Below, piece after piece: positions 1 to 8,019 of a DNA stretch of 64,000 nt. Under the pieces are notes generated by a model. That model saw only the letters and a program-made list of their open reading frames with translations. It was not told the DNA's origin and did no database searches. The position numbers were made by a program, and so were the translations under genes. Numbering within the stretch: position 1 is the stretch's first letter; each line of letters begins with the position of its first letter. The DNA lies in contig NZ_JACMYH010000001.1 in the NCBI RefSeq assembly GCF_014235765.1, forward strand, positions 682,001-746,000. Reading direction: 5' to 3'. The DNA is from Pseudomonas baltica. Lineage in GTDB: Bacteria > Pseudomonadota > Gammaproteobacteria > Pseudomonadales > Pseudomonadaceae.

Positions 1-199
1 GGCTGCCAATCTGCAGGCTGCCCGTGCTGGGCTGGTAGGCACCGCCCAGGATCTTCAACAAGGTGGACTTGCCGGCACCGTTTTCGCCCATCAGGGCATG
101 CACGCTGCCCGGGCGAACTTCGAAGCTGATGTCCGACAGTGCGCGCACGCCCGGAAAATTCTTGCCGATACCGTTGAAACGCAATGACTCTACACGCAT
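1..199 (-). CDS. araG: L-arabinose ABC transporter ATP-binding protein, N-terminal part (cut by window edge)
   Basis: Only the first 66 codons are inside the window; the gene runs off the left edge. The start is the ATG at 199, preceded by a GGAG ribosome site about 8 bases upstream. The fragment begins with an ABC nucleotide-binding domain and contains an intact Walker [10 protein letters not shown], at about residues 38-46. The sugar-importer ATPases of this class (AraG, RbsA, MglA) are two fused ATPase domains of about 500 residues that sit on the inner face of the membrane and power a permease. AraG is preferred over RbsA or MglA because the gene lies 77 bases downstream of a clear araF in the same orientation. 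The permease gene araH would be expected further left and is not visible. Confidence 0.85.
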   Translation of the reverse strand, partial: MRVESLRFNGIGKNFPGVRALSDISFEVRPGSVHALMGENGAGKSTLLKILGGAYQPSTGSLQIGS

Positions 200-222
200 G
201 GATACAACTCCAGAGCAGGCAT

Positions 223-264
223 CACGGCACGCCGTGAAGAATCTGCCTCTGCCGGGGCAGAGGC
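223..264 (-). other. two perfect stem-loops between araF and araG
   Basis: Two uninterrupted inverted repeats fill most of the 76-base gap between araF and araG. The first has arms of nine bases, GCCTCTGCC and GGCAGAGGC (245-253 and 256-264). The second is CACGGC and GCCGTG (223-228 and 231-236). Neither is followed by a T run. Stem-loops after the binding-protein gene are a known way to stabilise its message, so that the periplasmic protein is made in excess over the ATPase and permease. That role is inferred here. Confidence 0.55.
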
Positions 265-275
265 CATGGGTCAGA

Positions 276-1277
276 TCAGTTCCACAAACCGATCTTTTCC
301 AGTTCCTGCTTGAAGTTCTCGCGGGTGATCAGGGTCACGTCATCCATGGCGGTGTATTTGGGCGGCTCCTTGCCGGTGGTGACCCACTCGAACATCATGC
401 TTGCCGTGTTGTAGCCCTCGGTATGGGGGCTGGGCAGCATGGAGCCGAAGAAGCCGCTGTTGGCTTTCTTCAGCTCGCCGATGGCATCGGTGCCGTTGAT
501 GCCGATGCCGATCACGTTGGCTGCAGCGAACCCCGCACTTTCGGTGGCGCGCACGCCACCCAGCACGGTGTTGTCGTTCATGCCGCCGATGATCAGATTC
601 TTGGCGCCTGACGGCAGCTTGACCAGCGTGGAGTTGGTAGCGTCCATGCTGCCGGGTACGTCGAGGGTCTTCTGCGCGGCGAACAGAATGTGCTCGGTCG
701 GCAGGCCCGCAGCCTTCAGCGCCTTGACCGAGCCGTCGGTGCGCTTCTTGCCGGTATCCAGCTCGTTGTAGGTATTGATGATGGCGTAGGTGTCTTTCCA
801 GTCCCAGCCACGCTTCTTGGCTTCGCCGGCCATGGCCATGCCCTGCTTCTCGCCGACTTCGAAGGCGGCCATGCCCAGGTACGGCACGTCCTCCATGAAG
901 TTGCCCTTGGCATCGACGAAGCGATCGTCGACGGCCATTACTTTCATGTCATTGAGTTTGGCCTTGGCCACGATGGCCGGACCTAGCGCAACGTCAGGGG
1001 GGCAGATGACGAAGCCCTTGACCCCATTGGCGGCCAGGCTGTCGATAGCGGAAAGAGTTTTCTCGCCGTCGGGCACGGCGATCTTGATGACCTTGAAGCC
1101 TTTGTCCTTGCCGGCCTTCTCGGCAAAGGCCCACTCGGTCTGGAACCAGGGCTCTTCAGCCTGCTTGACCAGAAAACCGATCTTGACCTCTTCGGCCCAC
1201 GAAGCCGACGAGCCTGCGAACATCGCGGCGGTCAGGGCGGCACAGCACAGGGAACGGATCCCATGACGACTCAACAT
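276..1277 (-). CDS. araF: L-arabinose-binding periplasmic protein
   Basis: This 333-residue protein has a signal peptide of about 28 residues ending in SSASWAEE, followed by a type 1 periplasmic binding-protein fold. The mature part resembles E. coli AraF closely in length and order: the [19 protein letters not shown] start, the [16 protein letters not shown] segment and the [18 protein letters not shown] segment are typical of the family. It captures L-arabinose (possibly also galactose or fucose) in the periplasm and delivers it to the AraGH membrane complex. The ATG at 1277 has a strong AAGGAG ribosome site. Directly upstream of that site the leader is A-rich and matches AANAANAA, the Hfq/Crc motif, so catabolite repression is plausible. 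Two FadR-like operator matches lie further upstream. Confidence 0.92.
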   Translation of the reverse strand: MLSRHGIRSLCCAALTAAMFAGSSASWAEEVKIGFLVKQAEEPWFQTEWAFAEKAGKDKGFKVIKIAVPDGEKTLSAIDSLAANGVKGFVICPPDVALGPAIVAKAKLNDMKVMAVDDRFVDAKGNFMEDVPYLGMAAFEVGEKQGMAMAGEAKKRGWDWKDTYAIINTYNELDTGKKRTDGSVKALKAAGLPTEHILFAAQKTLDVPGSMDATNSTLVKLPSGAKNLIIGGMNDNTVLGGVRATESAGFAAANVIGIGINGTDAIGELKKANSGFFGSMLPSPHTEGYNTASMMFEWVTTGKEPPKYTAMDDVTLITRENFKQELEKIGLWN

Positions 1278-1330
1278 AGCTAACTCCTTATTTTTATTGA
1301 ATAGCTACAGCGTCCAGCAACATCAGCGAA

Positions 1331-1341
1331 TAGTCATACCA
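1331..1341. promoter_or_regulatory. GntR/FadR-type operator match 1 (TAGTCATACCA)
   Basis: The site fits the TNGTNNNACNA pattern recognised by FadR-subfamily GntR regulators and sits 54 bases upstream of the araF start. The wider 14 bases, AATAGTCATACCAT, recur at 1441-1454 with two differences. In several proteobacteria arabinose and galactose transport genes are controlled by a regulator of this subfamily, but the regulator gene is not in the window. Confidence 0.5.
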
Positions 1342-1442
1342 TATAACAGGATGGGCATTTGTAACGTAACGTCACGCTTGCGCCATCCACAGCGGCGTGT
1401 CGTAGATCCTGTCAGAAATGACACCACGAGTGATCTGGCAAA

Positions 1443-1453
1443 TAGTATTACCA
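1443..1453. promoter_or_regulatory. GntR/FadR-type operator match 2 (TAGTATTACCA)
   Basis: This is the second copy of the operator-like sequence, 112 bases from the first and 117 bases upstream of the galM start. It lies in an AT-rich patch between the divergent araF and galM genes, where promoter elements are expected. It also fits TNGTNNNACNA. Confidence 0.5.
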
Positions 1454-1569
1454 TTTATTTTTACGGACGTCGAATTTCAGCTATACCTGCCAGTGCAGCC
1501 ACCGCCGGAGTCCGGTTGTCCAACCCCGGGATCCAGCCATTTCCTATAAAAAACTACGGAACGCCTTAC

Positions 1570-2721
1570 ATGCCTATTCATCAAAAACTGCTCAGCGCCA
1601 TTGGATTGACCCTCATGACTGCTTCCATCTCTGCCCATGCGGCAGGCTTGACTTCGACCCGCGAAAGCTTCGGCGCGCTGCCCGATGGCACGCCGCTGGA
1701 AAAGATCACCCTGAGCAACAGCCACGGTATGAAAGCTAGCATCATTACCTACGGCGCCACCTTGCAGGCGCTGCACGTACCCGACAAAAAAGGCCAGGTG
1801 GCGGATGTGGTGCTGGGCTTCGATGACGTGCAGGGCTACCAGGCCAATCCCACCGTGTATTTCGGCGCCACCATCGGCCGCTTCGGCAACCGCCTGGCCG
1901 GGGGCAAGTTCAGCCTGGACGGGCAGACCTATTCGGTACCGCTCAATGACAAGAGCAATGCCCTGCACGGCGGCACTCGAGGGTTCGACAAACACGTCTG
2001 GGCCGTAGAGGCCACGCAGGATGCCGACCAGGTCGCGGCCACCTTCACCTATCGCTCGCCCGATGGCGAGATGGGCTTTCCCGGGACCCTGGCGACCCAG
2101 GTCACCTACAGCCTGAACGAACGCAACGAACTGCGCGTGCAGTACAAGGCCACCACCGACAAGCCGACCGTGCTCAACCTGACCAACCACAGCTATTTCA
2201 ATCTGGCCGGTGCCGGCAGTGGCGATGTGTTGAAGCAGGTGGCCACCTTGCATGCGAGCCGCTACACGCCGGTGACGGCGAAGTTGATCCCGACCGGCGA
2301 GTTGGCACCGGTGAAAGGCACGCCGATGGATTTCCTCGCCCCTACCGCCATTGGCAAGCACATCGGCGCCAAGCATGAGCAACTGGCATTCGCCGAGCCG
2401 AAACAAGGCGGCTTCGATTTCAATTGGGTGCTCGACAGCGCAGGCGACTTGAAACGCGAGGCCGCCAAGGTGACCGACCCGGTGTCGGGGCGCACCTTGA
2501 CGCTGTACACCACCGAGCCGGGCGTGCAGTTCTATACCAGCAACTTCCTCGACGGCACCGTTCGCGGCAAGGGTGGCAAGGTGTATCCGCACTGGGGCGC
2601 CTTCACCCTCGAAACCCAGCACTTCCCCGATGCCCCCAACCAGCCCACGTTCGCCAGCACCCGCCTCGATCCCGGCCAGACCTACACCCACACCACGGTG
2701 TTTGCCTTCTCGGCGCAGTGA
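1570..2721 (+). CDS. galM: secreted aldose 1-epimerase (galactose mutarotase)
   Basis: This 383-residue protein interconverts the alpha and beta anomers of aldoses. The open frame extends further upstream, but the ATG at 1570 is chosen because it is followed at once by a signal peptide (MPIHQKLLSAIGLTLM... cleaved near SAHA-A), as in periplasmic Pseudomonas mutarotases. The body carries the family landmarks: FGATIGRFGNR, NHSYFNLAG with the catalytic His at about residue 207, and LETQHFPDAPNQP with the catalytic Glu at about 348. It is divergent from araF, so it probably speeds supply of the anomer taken up by the arabinose or galactose transporter. The ribosome site is weak. Specificity (galactose, arabinose, glucose) cannot be read from the sequence. 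Confidence 0.9.
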   Translation: MPIHQKLLSAIGLTLMTASISAHAAGLTSTRESFGALPDGTPLEKITLSNSHGMKASIITYGATLQALHVPDKKGQVADVVLGFDDVQGYQANPTVYFGATIGRFGNRLAGGKFSLDGQTYSVPLNDKSNALHGGTRGFDKHVWAVEATQDADQVAATFTYRSPDGEMGFPGTLATQVTYSLNERNELRVQYKATTDKPTVLNLTNHSYFNLAGAGSGDVLKQVATLHASRYTPVTAKLIPTGELAPVKGTPMDFLAPTAIGKHIGAKHEQLAFAEPKQGGFDFNWVLDSAGDLKREAAKVTDPVSGRTLTLYTTEPGVQFYTSNFLDGTVRGKGGKVYPHWGAFTLETQHFPDAPNQPTFASTRLDPGQTYTHTTVFAFSAQ

Positions 2722-2725
2722 TTCG

Positions 2726-2983
2726 GCCTGACCGACCGCAGCGCCCGTTTCGCGGCCACGGACCGCTCCTACGTGAGGTAGACAGCGCCTGTAGGAGCGG
2801 TCATCGGCCGCGAAAGGCTGACTGCGATGTGCCTGACCGACCGCAGCGCCCGTTTCGCGGCCACGGACCGCTCCTACGTGAGGTGGACAGCGCCTGTAGG
2901 AGCGGTCATCGGCTGCGAAAGGCTGACTGCGATGTGCCTGATCGACCGCAGCGCCCGTTTCGCGGCCACGGACCGCTCCTACG
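2726..2983. repeat. tandem 105-bp REP array (2.5 units)
   Basis: A 105-base unit starting GCCTGACCGACCGCAG begins at 2726, 2831 and 2936, the last copy being truncated at 2983. Each full unit holds two opposed palindromic elements, TTTCGCGGCC..GACCGCTCCTAC and GTAGGAGCGGTCATCGGCCGCGAA (ends only shown). This is the typical Pseudomonas repetitive extragenic palindrome pair, here amplified in tandem directly after galM. Confidence 0.9.
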
Positions 2984-3006
2984 GATATCGGGCATGGATC
3001 GTGGGC

Positions 3007-3039
3007 AAAAAAAAGCCACCGCACTGACGTGAGGTGGCT
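3007..3039 (-). terminator. strong intrinsic terminator on the minus strand
   Basis: Read on the minus strand, a stem AGCCACC/GGTGGCT with an inner CAC/GTG pairing is followed by eight T residues. No protein gene on the minus strand ends here: the nearest upstream minus-strand gene is the DUF1652 gene beyond 4583, and the MFS gene between runs the other way. The region 3040-3307 may therefore encode a short minus-strand RNA; apart from this I see nothing in it. Confidence 0.7.
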
Positions 3040-3307
3040 GAAAATCTAACCAAAGAGAGTTGAAGCAGAGCACTGGGCCAGTCGCTATGCGGGGAAGAAT
3101 CAGCGCCTGGCCTCGTATTCAAACTTCGAAATCAAAGATACCAGCCGAACCGAGGCGCCACTATTGCGTTCGTCAATAGTCATTATCGACACACCAAACG
3201 TGCCGCAGGCACTCAACGGTGCGCAAGCGGATGCGCACCTGACACCTGATCACGTACACTCGGTCTTCGTTAACATCTTGATACGTATGCGCTGATCGCG
3301 TGACCCA

Positions 3308-4582
3308 TTGACTGGCACAAGAACGTCGACCTTGAAACGCAACTCCACCGCCATATTCTCCCAGCCCGGCTTCCGTGCCTTCCTCATGGTGCGTCTCGCG
3401 GCCATGTTCGCCATGCAGATCCAGGCCATCGTTGTCGCCTGGCACATGTACGACATGACCCGCCATCCACTGACACTGGCCTACGTCGGCCTGGCGCAGT
3501 TCATCCCCATGGTGCTGTTGCTGCTGCCGGCCGGGGATCTGCTGGATCGCTTCGACCGGCGGCGCATCCTGCAGATCAGCTGGAGCGTGTCGGTGCTCTC
3601 CTCCGCCGCGCTGCTGTGGCTGGCCCTGAGTGAAACCGTCGACACCTGGCCCTACTACGTCGCGTTGTTCGTGTTCGGCTGTACCCGCGCGTTCACCGGG
3701 CCCGCCGTGCAGAGCCTGCTGCCGCAGATCGTTGCGCGCGAGCATCTGGCCCAGGCCATCGCCACCAACAGCATGATCATGAAAGTGGCGGTAATTGCCG
3801 GCCCCCTGCTGGGCGGGCTGCTGTATGCCGCCATCGGTGGCTGGACGTTCGGCATCTGCCTGCTGGGCTTCGCCCTGGGTGTGCTGCTGCTGCAGTGGGT
3901 ACCCAGCGTGCGCATCGTGCGGCCGGTGGATGATCAGACCACAGCAGTGAGTCGCTTCACCGCTGGCATCCGCTTCATCACCTCGCGGCCGATCATCCTC
4001 GGTGCGATATCGCTGGACCTGTTCGCGGTGCTGCTCGGTGGCGTGGTCGCCCTGTTGCCGATCTATGCTGCGGAAATTCTCCATGTCGGCCCCGCCGGGC
4101 TGGGCCTGCTGCGCAGCGCCATCGCACTGGGTGAACTGGGCATGGGTTTCTACCTGAGCATCCGTCCGCTCAACGCGCGGATGGGCCAGCGCATGTTCCT
4201 CGCGGTGGCCGTGTTCGGCGTGGCCAACCTGGTGTTCGCTTTGTCCACGTGGTTCTGGGTGTCGTGCGCGGCGCTGTTCGTCGCTGGGGCAGCAGACATG
4301 ATCAGCGTGTACATCCGCTCTTCGCTGATCCAGTTCGCCACGCCCGACGATATGCGTGGACGGGTCAGCGCGGTGAACATGTTATTCATCGGCTCTTCGA
4401 ACGAACTGGGCGAATTCCGTGCAGGGGTCAGCGCGACGGCGCTGGGCACGGTGCCAGCAGTGTTGTTCGGCGCTGTCAGTACGCTGGTGATCGTCGCCTT
4501 GTGGACACGGCTGTTCAGACCGCTGTGGACCATCGAGAACAACGAGCAGGCATTGCCCGAGCGCCAGAAGACACCAGCCTGA
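3308..4582 (+). CDS. major facilitator superfamily transporter (EntS/MFS_3-like)
   Basis: This 424-residue membrane protein has about 12 hydrophobic segments and the loop motif GDLLDRFDRRRIL after the second helix, which is the MFS motif A region (GxLaDrxgRRrvl). The overall form, including DDMRGRVSAVNMLFIGSSNELGEF near residues 350-375, matches the EntS-type MFS_3 exporters, whose members export siderophores or drugs. The reading frame opens with a TTG at 3308; a second TTG at 3332 or the ATG at about 3386 are other possible starts, and none has a convincing ribosome site. The gene ends back to back with the convergent DUF1652 gene. No siderophore genes lie nearby, so the substrate is unknown. 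Confidence 0.8.
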   Translation: MTGTRTSTLKRNSTAIFSQPGFRAFLMVRLAAMFAMQIQAIVVAWHMYDMTRHPLTLAYVGLAQFIPMVLLLLPAGDLLDRFDRRRILQISWSVSVLSSAALLWLALSETVDTWPYYVALFVFGCTRAFTGPAVQSLLPQIVAREHLAQAIATNSMIMKVAVIAGPLLGGLLYAAIGGWTFGICLLGFALGVLLLQWVPSVRIVRPVDDQTTAVSRFTAGIRFITSRPIILGAISLDLFAVLLGGVVALLPIYAAEILHVGPAGLGLLRSAIALGELGMGFYLSIRPLNARMGQRMFLAVAVFGVANLVFALSTWFWVSCAALFVAGAADMISVYIRSSLIQFATPDDMRGRVSAVNMLFIGSSNELGEFRAGVSATALGTVPAVLFGAVSTLVIVALWTRLFRPLWTIENNEQALPERQKTPA

Positions 4583-4852
4583 TCACGACCGGCTAGCGCC
4601 GCGCGGGGCATGGCGGCAGAACCACTCCTGGTTGCCCTTGAGCTCGGCACGCAGCTGCGCCACCAGTTCGGCAATCGCCCGACTGCTGGACAACGGCTGG
4701 GTATCGACACCTACCATCAACAGGTCGACCTGACCACTGGCCGGGTCGGACACTTCGACCGTCATGGTGCCCCCCGGATTCAATGTGCAATGGCATTTGA
4801 GGGGTGCGAAGCTGGCTTCGACGATGCGGCGCATTTCAGTGGTGGGAATCAT
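4583..4852 (-). CDS. DUF1652 family protein
   Basis: This 89-residue protein starts MIPTTEMRRIVEASFAPLKC and contains VEVSDPASGQVDLLMVGVD and SSRAIAELVAQLRAEL. These features are characteristic of the small DUF1652 family found mainly in Pseudomonas. No function is known. The ATG at 4852 is preceded by AGGAG. The stop codon abuts that of the convergent MFS gene, leaving no room for a separate terminator. It is probably a cytoplasmic alpha/beta protein. The C-terminal 15 residues (CRHAPRGASRS region) look unstructured. Confidence 0.85.
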   Translation of the reverse strand: MIPTTEMRRIVEASFAPLKCHCTLNPGGTMTVEVSDPASGQVDLLMVGVDTQPLSSSRAIAELVAQLRAELKGNQEWFCRHAPRGASRS

Positions 4853-4990
4853 CTAGAGCTTCTCCTGGCGATGTCATGGCTGGAGACGTGTCGCAGCGTG
4901 AGTACGGCCACTCGGCAGGGCGGCGCGCTCACGCTTTCAGCGTGGTGCGGCAGGCAGGCACCGAGGGCTGCCTGCACAAGGCTACCAGAC

Positions 4991-5158
4991 TCAGTCCTTG
5001 GTGCCATAGGGCGGATATTTATCTGCGTCACCGGTTTTTTCCGACGTGTCGCCTTCGGGCTTCTTGGCGGGCCCGATCGGATCGACCTGCGGGTCGGAAA
5101 GGTCGGGAGAGTCCGGGTCGAACCCCAGGTCGTTATCGGGCTTGGTCTCGTTGCTCAT
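4991..5158 (-). CDS. small acidic disordered protein, 55 residues
   Basis: This ORF runs from the ATG at 5158 to a TGA at 4991 and encodes MSNETKPDNDLGFDPDSPDL... ending PPYGTKD. It is rich in Asp, Pro, Lys and Gly, has no hydrophobic segment and should be unfolded. A GGAGG ribosome site lies seven bases before the ATG, which together with the codon pattern supports real translation. A second tiny acidic ORF of similar style lies 52 bases upstream on the same strand, and the two may be co-transcribed. I do not recognise a named family; short proteins of this kind are annotated as hypothetical in pseudomonads. No function is proposed. Confidence 0.65.
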   Translation of the reverse strand: MSNETKPDNDLGFDPDSPDLSDPQVDPIGPAKKPEGDTSEKTGDADKYPPYGTKD

Positions 5159-5210
5159 AAATCCTCCGGTCTTGAATGGGGGCCATCGGCGCGATAGCGC
5201 TGCTCCAGCA

Positions 5211-5336
5211 TCAGGCGACGCCTGGCGGGATGCCGTCCTTGTTGAAATCCTTCAGCCGTTCCTTTTCTTCCGGGGTGGAATGGGCGGGCGTCTGGTCCTC
5301 GGTGTCCTCGGCGGGCGGTTGCTTGTCATCGGCCAT
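5211..5336 (-). CDS. small acidic protein, 41 residues
   Basis: The ORF starts at the ATG at 5336, preceded by AAGGAACC, and encodes MADDKQPPAEDTEDQTPAHS... ending FNKDGIPPGVA. It is strongly acidic and hydrophilic in the first half, with a short KERLKDFNKDGIPPG tail that could form a helix. It is the likely first gene of a two-gene unit with the 55-residue ORF downstream. No family is recognised with certainty. Confidence 0.6.
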   Translation of the reverse strand: MADDKQPPAEDTEDQTPAHSTPEEKERLKDFNKDGIPPGVA

Positions 5337-5442
5337 GATCGGTTCCTTTATCAATGAGGGGCTCTACACTGTGAGCCTGCAGACCGATCCGGGGTTCCGT
5401 GCAATCGACCCGGCCGCTGTCGTCATGGCCGATACATCGCGT

Positions 5443-5475
5443 CGCTCCTTTCGCGGCCGATGACCGCTCCTACGG
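5443..5475. repeat. single REP element
   Basis: One copy of the common repeat (CGCTCCTTTCGCGGCCGATG then ACCGCTCCTACGG) lies between the small acidic ORFs and the DUF2254 gene. Confidence 0.8.
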
Positions 5476-5568
5476 TGGCATGAAACTTTCGTCAGCTCCA
5501 GGCACTCAATGTGCAGCCGCGCTCGCATGGCTGCTGGCGGTCCGACTGACAATCCCGAGGAATACACG

Positions 5569-6855
5569 ATGATCGCTCGCTGGCGCTGGGCCCTGGGTCA
5601 GATGACCAAACGCTTGTGGTTCCGCGCAAGCCTGTTCTCCCTGACGGGCATCGCCACGGCGCTGATTGCCATCGTCTTCAAGGACTTCGTGCCCGCCGAC
5701 CTGCCGACGCGGATCGGTGCCGATTCGGTCGACAAGATCCTCGCGATCATCGCGTCGAGCATGCTTGCGGTCACGACCTTCTCGCTGAGCACCATGGTCA
5801 GTGCCTATGGCGCCGCCAGCAGCGGCGTAACACCGCGTGCCACCTCACTGGTGATGGAAGACGCCACGACCCAGAACGCGCTGGCAACGTTCATCGGCTC
5901 GTTCCTGTTCAGCCTGGTCGGGATCATTGCCCTGAGCACCGGGGCCTACGGCGCTCAAGGGCGGGTGGTGCTGTTCGCGGTGACCATCGTCATGATCATC
6001 CTGATCGTCTATACGCTGCTGCGTTGGATCGACCACCTGTCCAAGCTGGGCCGGGTCGGCGAAACCATCGACCGGGTCGAAGCCGCAGCGTTGCAATCCC
6101 TGGAAAACCGCGCGCGCTGGCCGTACATGGGCGCGGCGCCCTACCCGCTCGATCTGATGACTCCGCCAACGGCAGCAACCGTGCGCAGCGAGGACACCGG
6201 CTACGTGCAGCACATCGATGTCGCCGCCCTTGGCGCGCTGGCCGAGAAGCACGGGCTGCAGATCTACCTGAGCGTACTGCCAGGCGCTTTCCTTCACCTC
6301 GGCGCAGATCTGGCCTGGTTTACCGCGGACAGCGACGGCCAGGCGCAGACCCAGGCAGACCTCGCCGCGGAAATCCGCACCGCTGTCACGATCGGCCTGC
6401 GCCGTACCTTCGAACAGGACCCACGTTTCGGCATTTCGGTCCTCGCGGAGATCGCTTCGCGCGCCCTGTCGCCGGCCACCAACGACTCGGGCACGGTGAT
6501 CGACGTGATTGGCCGCGGAGTCAGGTGCTTCACCGCCTGGCATGTACACAGCACTACCGATTCGACATCCCGCGAGATTGATCCACACTGCCGCCGAGTG
6601 CACGTTCGCGGCTTGCAGGTGGCCGATCTGTTCGACGACTTCTTCACCTTCGTGGCGCGCGACGGCGCCGGGCTGCTGGAAGTCGACATTCGCATGATCA
6701 AGGCGCTGATCAGCCTGAACGAGATCAGCCCGCAAACCTTCGCCGCCCAGTGCCGGCTGCATGCGACGCGCCTGCTGAAACGCGCCGACAGCGCGCTTAC
6801 CCTGGATGAAGACAAGCAGCGGCTGCGTGAATTGGCCAAACCTCTGCTGGGCTGA
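5569..6855 (+). CDS. DUF2254 family inner-membrane protein
   Basis: This 428-residue protein belongs to the DUF2254 membrane family. The frame is open from 5509, but the ATG at 5569 with GAGGAA in front fits the family start. Four hydrophobic segments lie in roughly the first 170 residues (around SLFSLTGIATALIAIVF, AIIASSMLAVTTFSLSTMV, LATFIGSFLFSLVGIIAL and VVLFAVTIVMIILIVY). A soluble region of about 260 residues follows, with the family block ISVLAEIASRALSPATND. The function of the family is not established. It is monocistronic here, with a downstream hypothetical gene 118 bases away. Confidence 0.85.
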   Translation: MIARWRWALGQMTKRLWFRASLFSLTGIATALIAIVFKDFVPADLPTRIGADSVDKILAIIASSMLAVTTFSLSTMVSAYGAASSGVTPRATSLVMEDATTQNALATFIGSFLFSLVGIIALSTGAYGAQGRVVLFAVTIVMIILIVYTLLRWIDHLSKLGRVGETIDRVEAAALQSLENRARWPYMGAAPYPLDLMTPPTAATVRSEDTGYVQHIDVAALGALAEKHGLQIYLSVLPGAFLHLGADLAWFTADSDGQAQTQADLAAEIRTAVTIGLRRTFEQDPRFGISVLAEIASRALSPATNDSGTVIDVIGRGVRCFTAWHVHSTTDSTSREIDPHCRRVHVRGLQVADLFDDFFTFVARDGAGLLEVDIRMIKALISLNEISPQTFAAQCRLHATRLLKRADSALTLDEDKQRLRELAKPLLG

Positions 6856-6973
6856 ACGCCGAGCACCGCCGCCCGAAGCGTCCACTGGGGCGATGGCGCT
6901 GAACTTGTGCAGCTGTCGACGGGCCTGAGTTGACACCTGCACTTGCAGGCAATCACTGCTCAGACGGAAAACG

Positions 6974-7510
6974 ATGATGAACATAGCCTGGCTGGCCTGG
7001 GGATCGCTGGTATGGAAGCCGGGGGCTTTACAGGTCTGCAGCCCGTGGCACACCGACGGCCCTGCATTACCCGTCGAGCTTTGCAGGGTCGGCGACGGCG
7101 GCGAGCTGGCCACGGCGATCTGCCTGAATGCACCTGCTGTGCCATCTCTCTGGGCGTTGCTGGACACCACCTCGCTTGACGACGCCTGTCAGGCACTGCG
7201 CGAACGTGAACAGATACCCCATTCGCGCGATGATGGCATCGGCAGTTTCATCTGCAGCGACCGGTCGACCGGGGTCCTTGCCCAATGGGCGCGTGAGCGA
7301 GAACTGGATGCAGTCATCTGGACCGCTTTGCCGCCGCGATTCGCGGGTATAGAGGCACGGATACCCACCATCGACGATGTTCTCGACTATCTGCAAAACT
7401 TGACGGGTGAAGTGCGAATACATGCGCGGGAATACATTGAACAACTGCCGCAGCAACTAGATACGCCTTACAGAGACGTCATTCGTCGTTCGCTGGGTTG
7501 GGGAGGTTGA
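6974..7510 (+). CDS. uncharacterised protein, possibly gamma-glutamylcyclotransferase-like
   Basis: This 178-residue cytoplasmic protein has no signal peptide or membrane segment. It opens MMNIAWLAWGSLVWKPGAL, which recalls the YGSLmW opening of ChaC and gamma-glutamylcyclotransferase folds, where that segment forms the substrate-binding loop. The resemblance is confined to the N-terminus and I cannot place a catalytic glutamate with confidence. The C-terminal half (IPTIDDVLDYLQNLTGEVRIHAREYIEQLP) looks helical. The start at 6974 (tandem ATG ATG) has only a weak ribosome site. Expression context gives no clue: it is followed by a long stem-loop and the convergent csbD-like gene. Confidence 0.6.
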   Translation: MMNIAWLAWGSLVWKPGALQVCSPWHTDGPALPVELCRVGDGGELATAICLNAPAVPSLWALLDTTSLDDACQALREREQIPHSRDDGIGSFICSDRSTGVLAQWARERELDAVIWTALPPRFAGIEARIPTIDDVLDYLQNLTGEVRIHAREYIEQLPQQLDTPYRDVIRRSLGWGG

Positions 7511-7513
7511 AGC

Positions 7514-7551
7514 AGTAGGGGAAGTGCGCGGGGGTTGCTGCACTTCCCTAC
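7514..7551. terminator. stem-loop between convergent genes
   Basis: Near-perfect arms GTAGGGGAAGTGC and GCACTTCCCTAC (one extra G in the left arm) flank a 12-base loop. It lies just after the stop of the 178-residue ORF. There is no long T run on either strand, so termination is plausible but not certain. Confidence 0.5.
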
Positions 7552-7612
7552 CGTTCAATGGGCTGAAGGCCAGCAATCGAACGGTTGGGAAGACACTTTA
7601 CGCGCAGCAGAA

Positions 7613-7861
7613 TCAGCGACGCAGGAAACGGCTTACCAGTACGAAAATGGCAGCGCCAATGGCCAACGAGGCACCTGGCTTTTCCTTGACGAAGGCAGAC
7701 ACATTGTTCAGCGCGTCGCCGTAGGTCTTGGTCAGTTGGCCAGCCGCTTCACGACCTGCGCCTTCTGCCTGCAGGGAATGGTCACCGACCAGTTTGCCCA
7801 CTACACCTTGAGCCTTGCCGGCGATCTTTTCTGCTACGCCTTCGATTTGTTCGCTTTTCAT
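7613..7861 (-). CDS. CsbD-family stress protein with C-terminal membrane segment
   Basis: This 82-residue protein starts MKSEQIEGVAEKIAGKAQGV, the classic CsbD-like opening, followed by a helical region and a C-terminal hydrophobic stretch, ASLAIGAAIFVLVSRF, ending in RR. CsbD-like proteins are induced by general stress in many bacteria, but their molecular role is unknown. The frame extends eight codons upstream; the ATG at 7861 is preferred because it matches the family start and has GAGG in front. The hydrophobic tail suggests anchoring in the inner membrane, as in the ElaB/YqjD type of proteins that tie ribosomes to the membrane; a hybrid of the two family forms is possible. Confidence 0.85.
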   Translation of the reverse strand: MKSEQIEGVAEKIAGKAQGVVGKLVGDHSLQAEGAGREAAGQLTKTYGDALNNVSAFVKEKPGASLAIGAAIFVLVSRFLRR

Positions 7862-8019
7862 GTTGAGCCTCACTTTGATCATCGTTTTAGTTACAGTACT
7901 TGAAGTATGTAAGCCGGAAGCTTCGTACTTGCTGCCTGAACTTAGGGCGTTGCCGGTTGGAAATAGTTCCGATCTTATTTTCAGTGTTCATGTTGGCGAA
8001 TTCGGACGCTCGGGCACGC

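Noticed and set aside
1477..3024. 515-codon frame on the minus strand including REP-encoded repeats
   Set aside because: Antisense to galM; the repeated peptide comes from the 105-bp repeat array.
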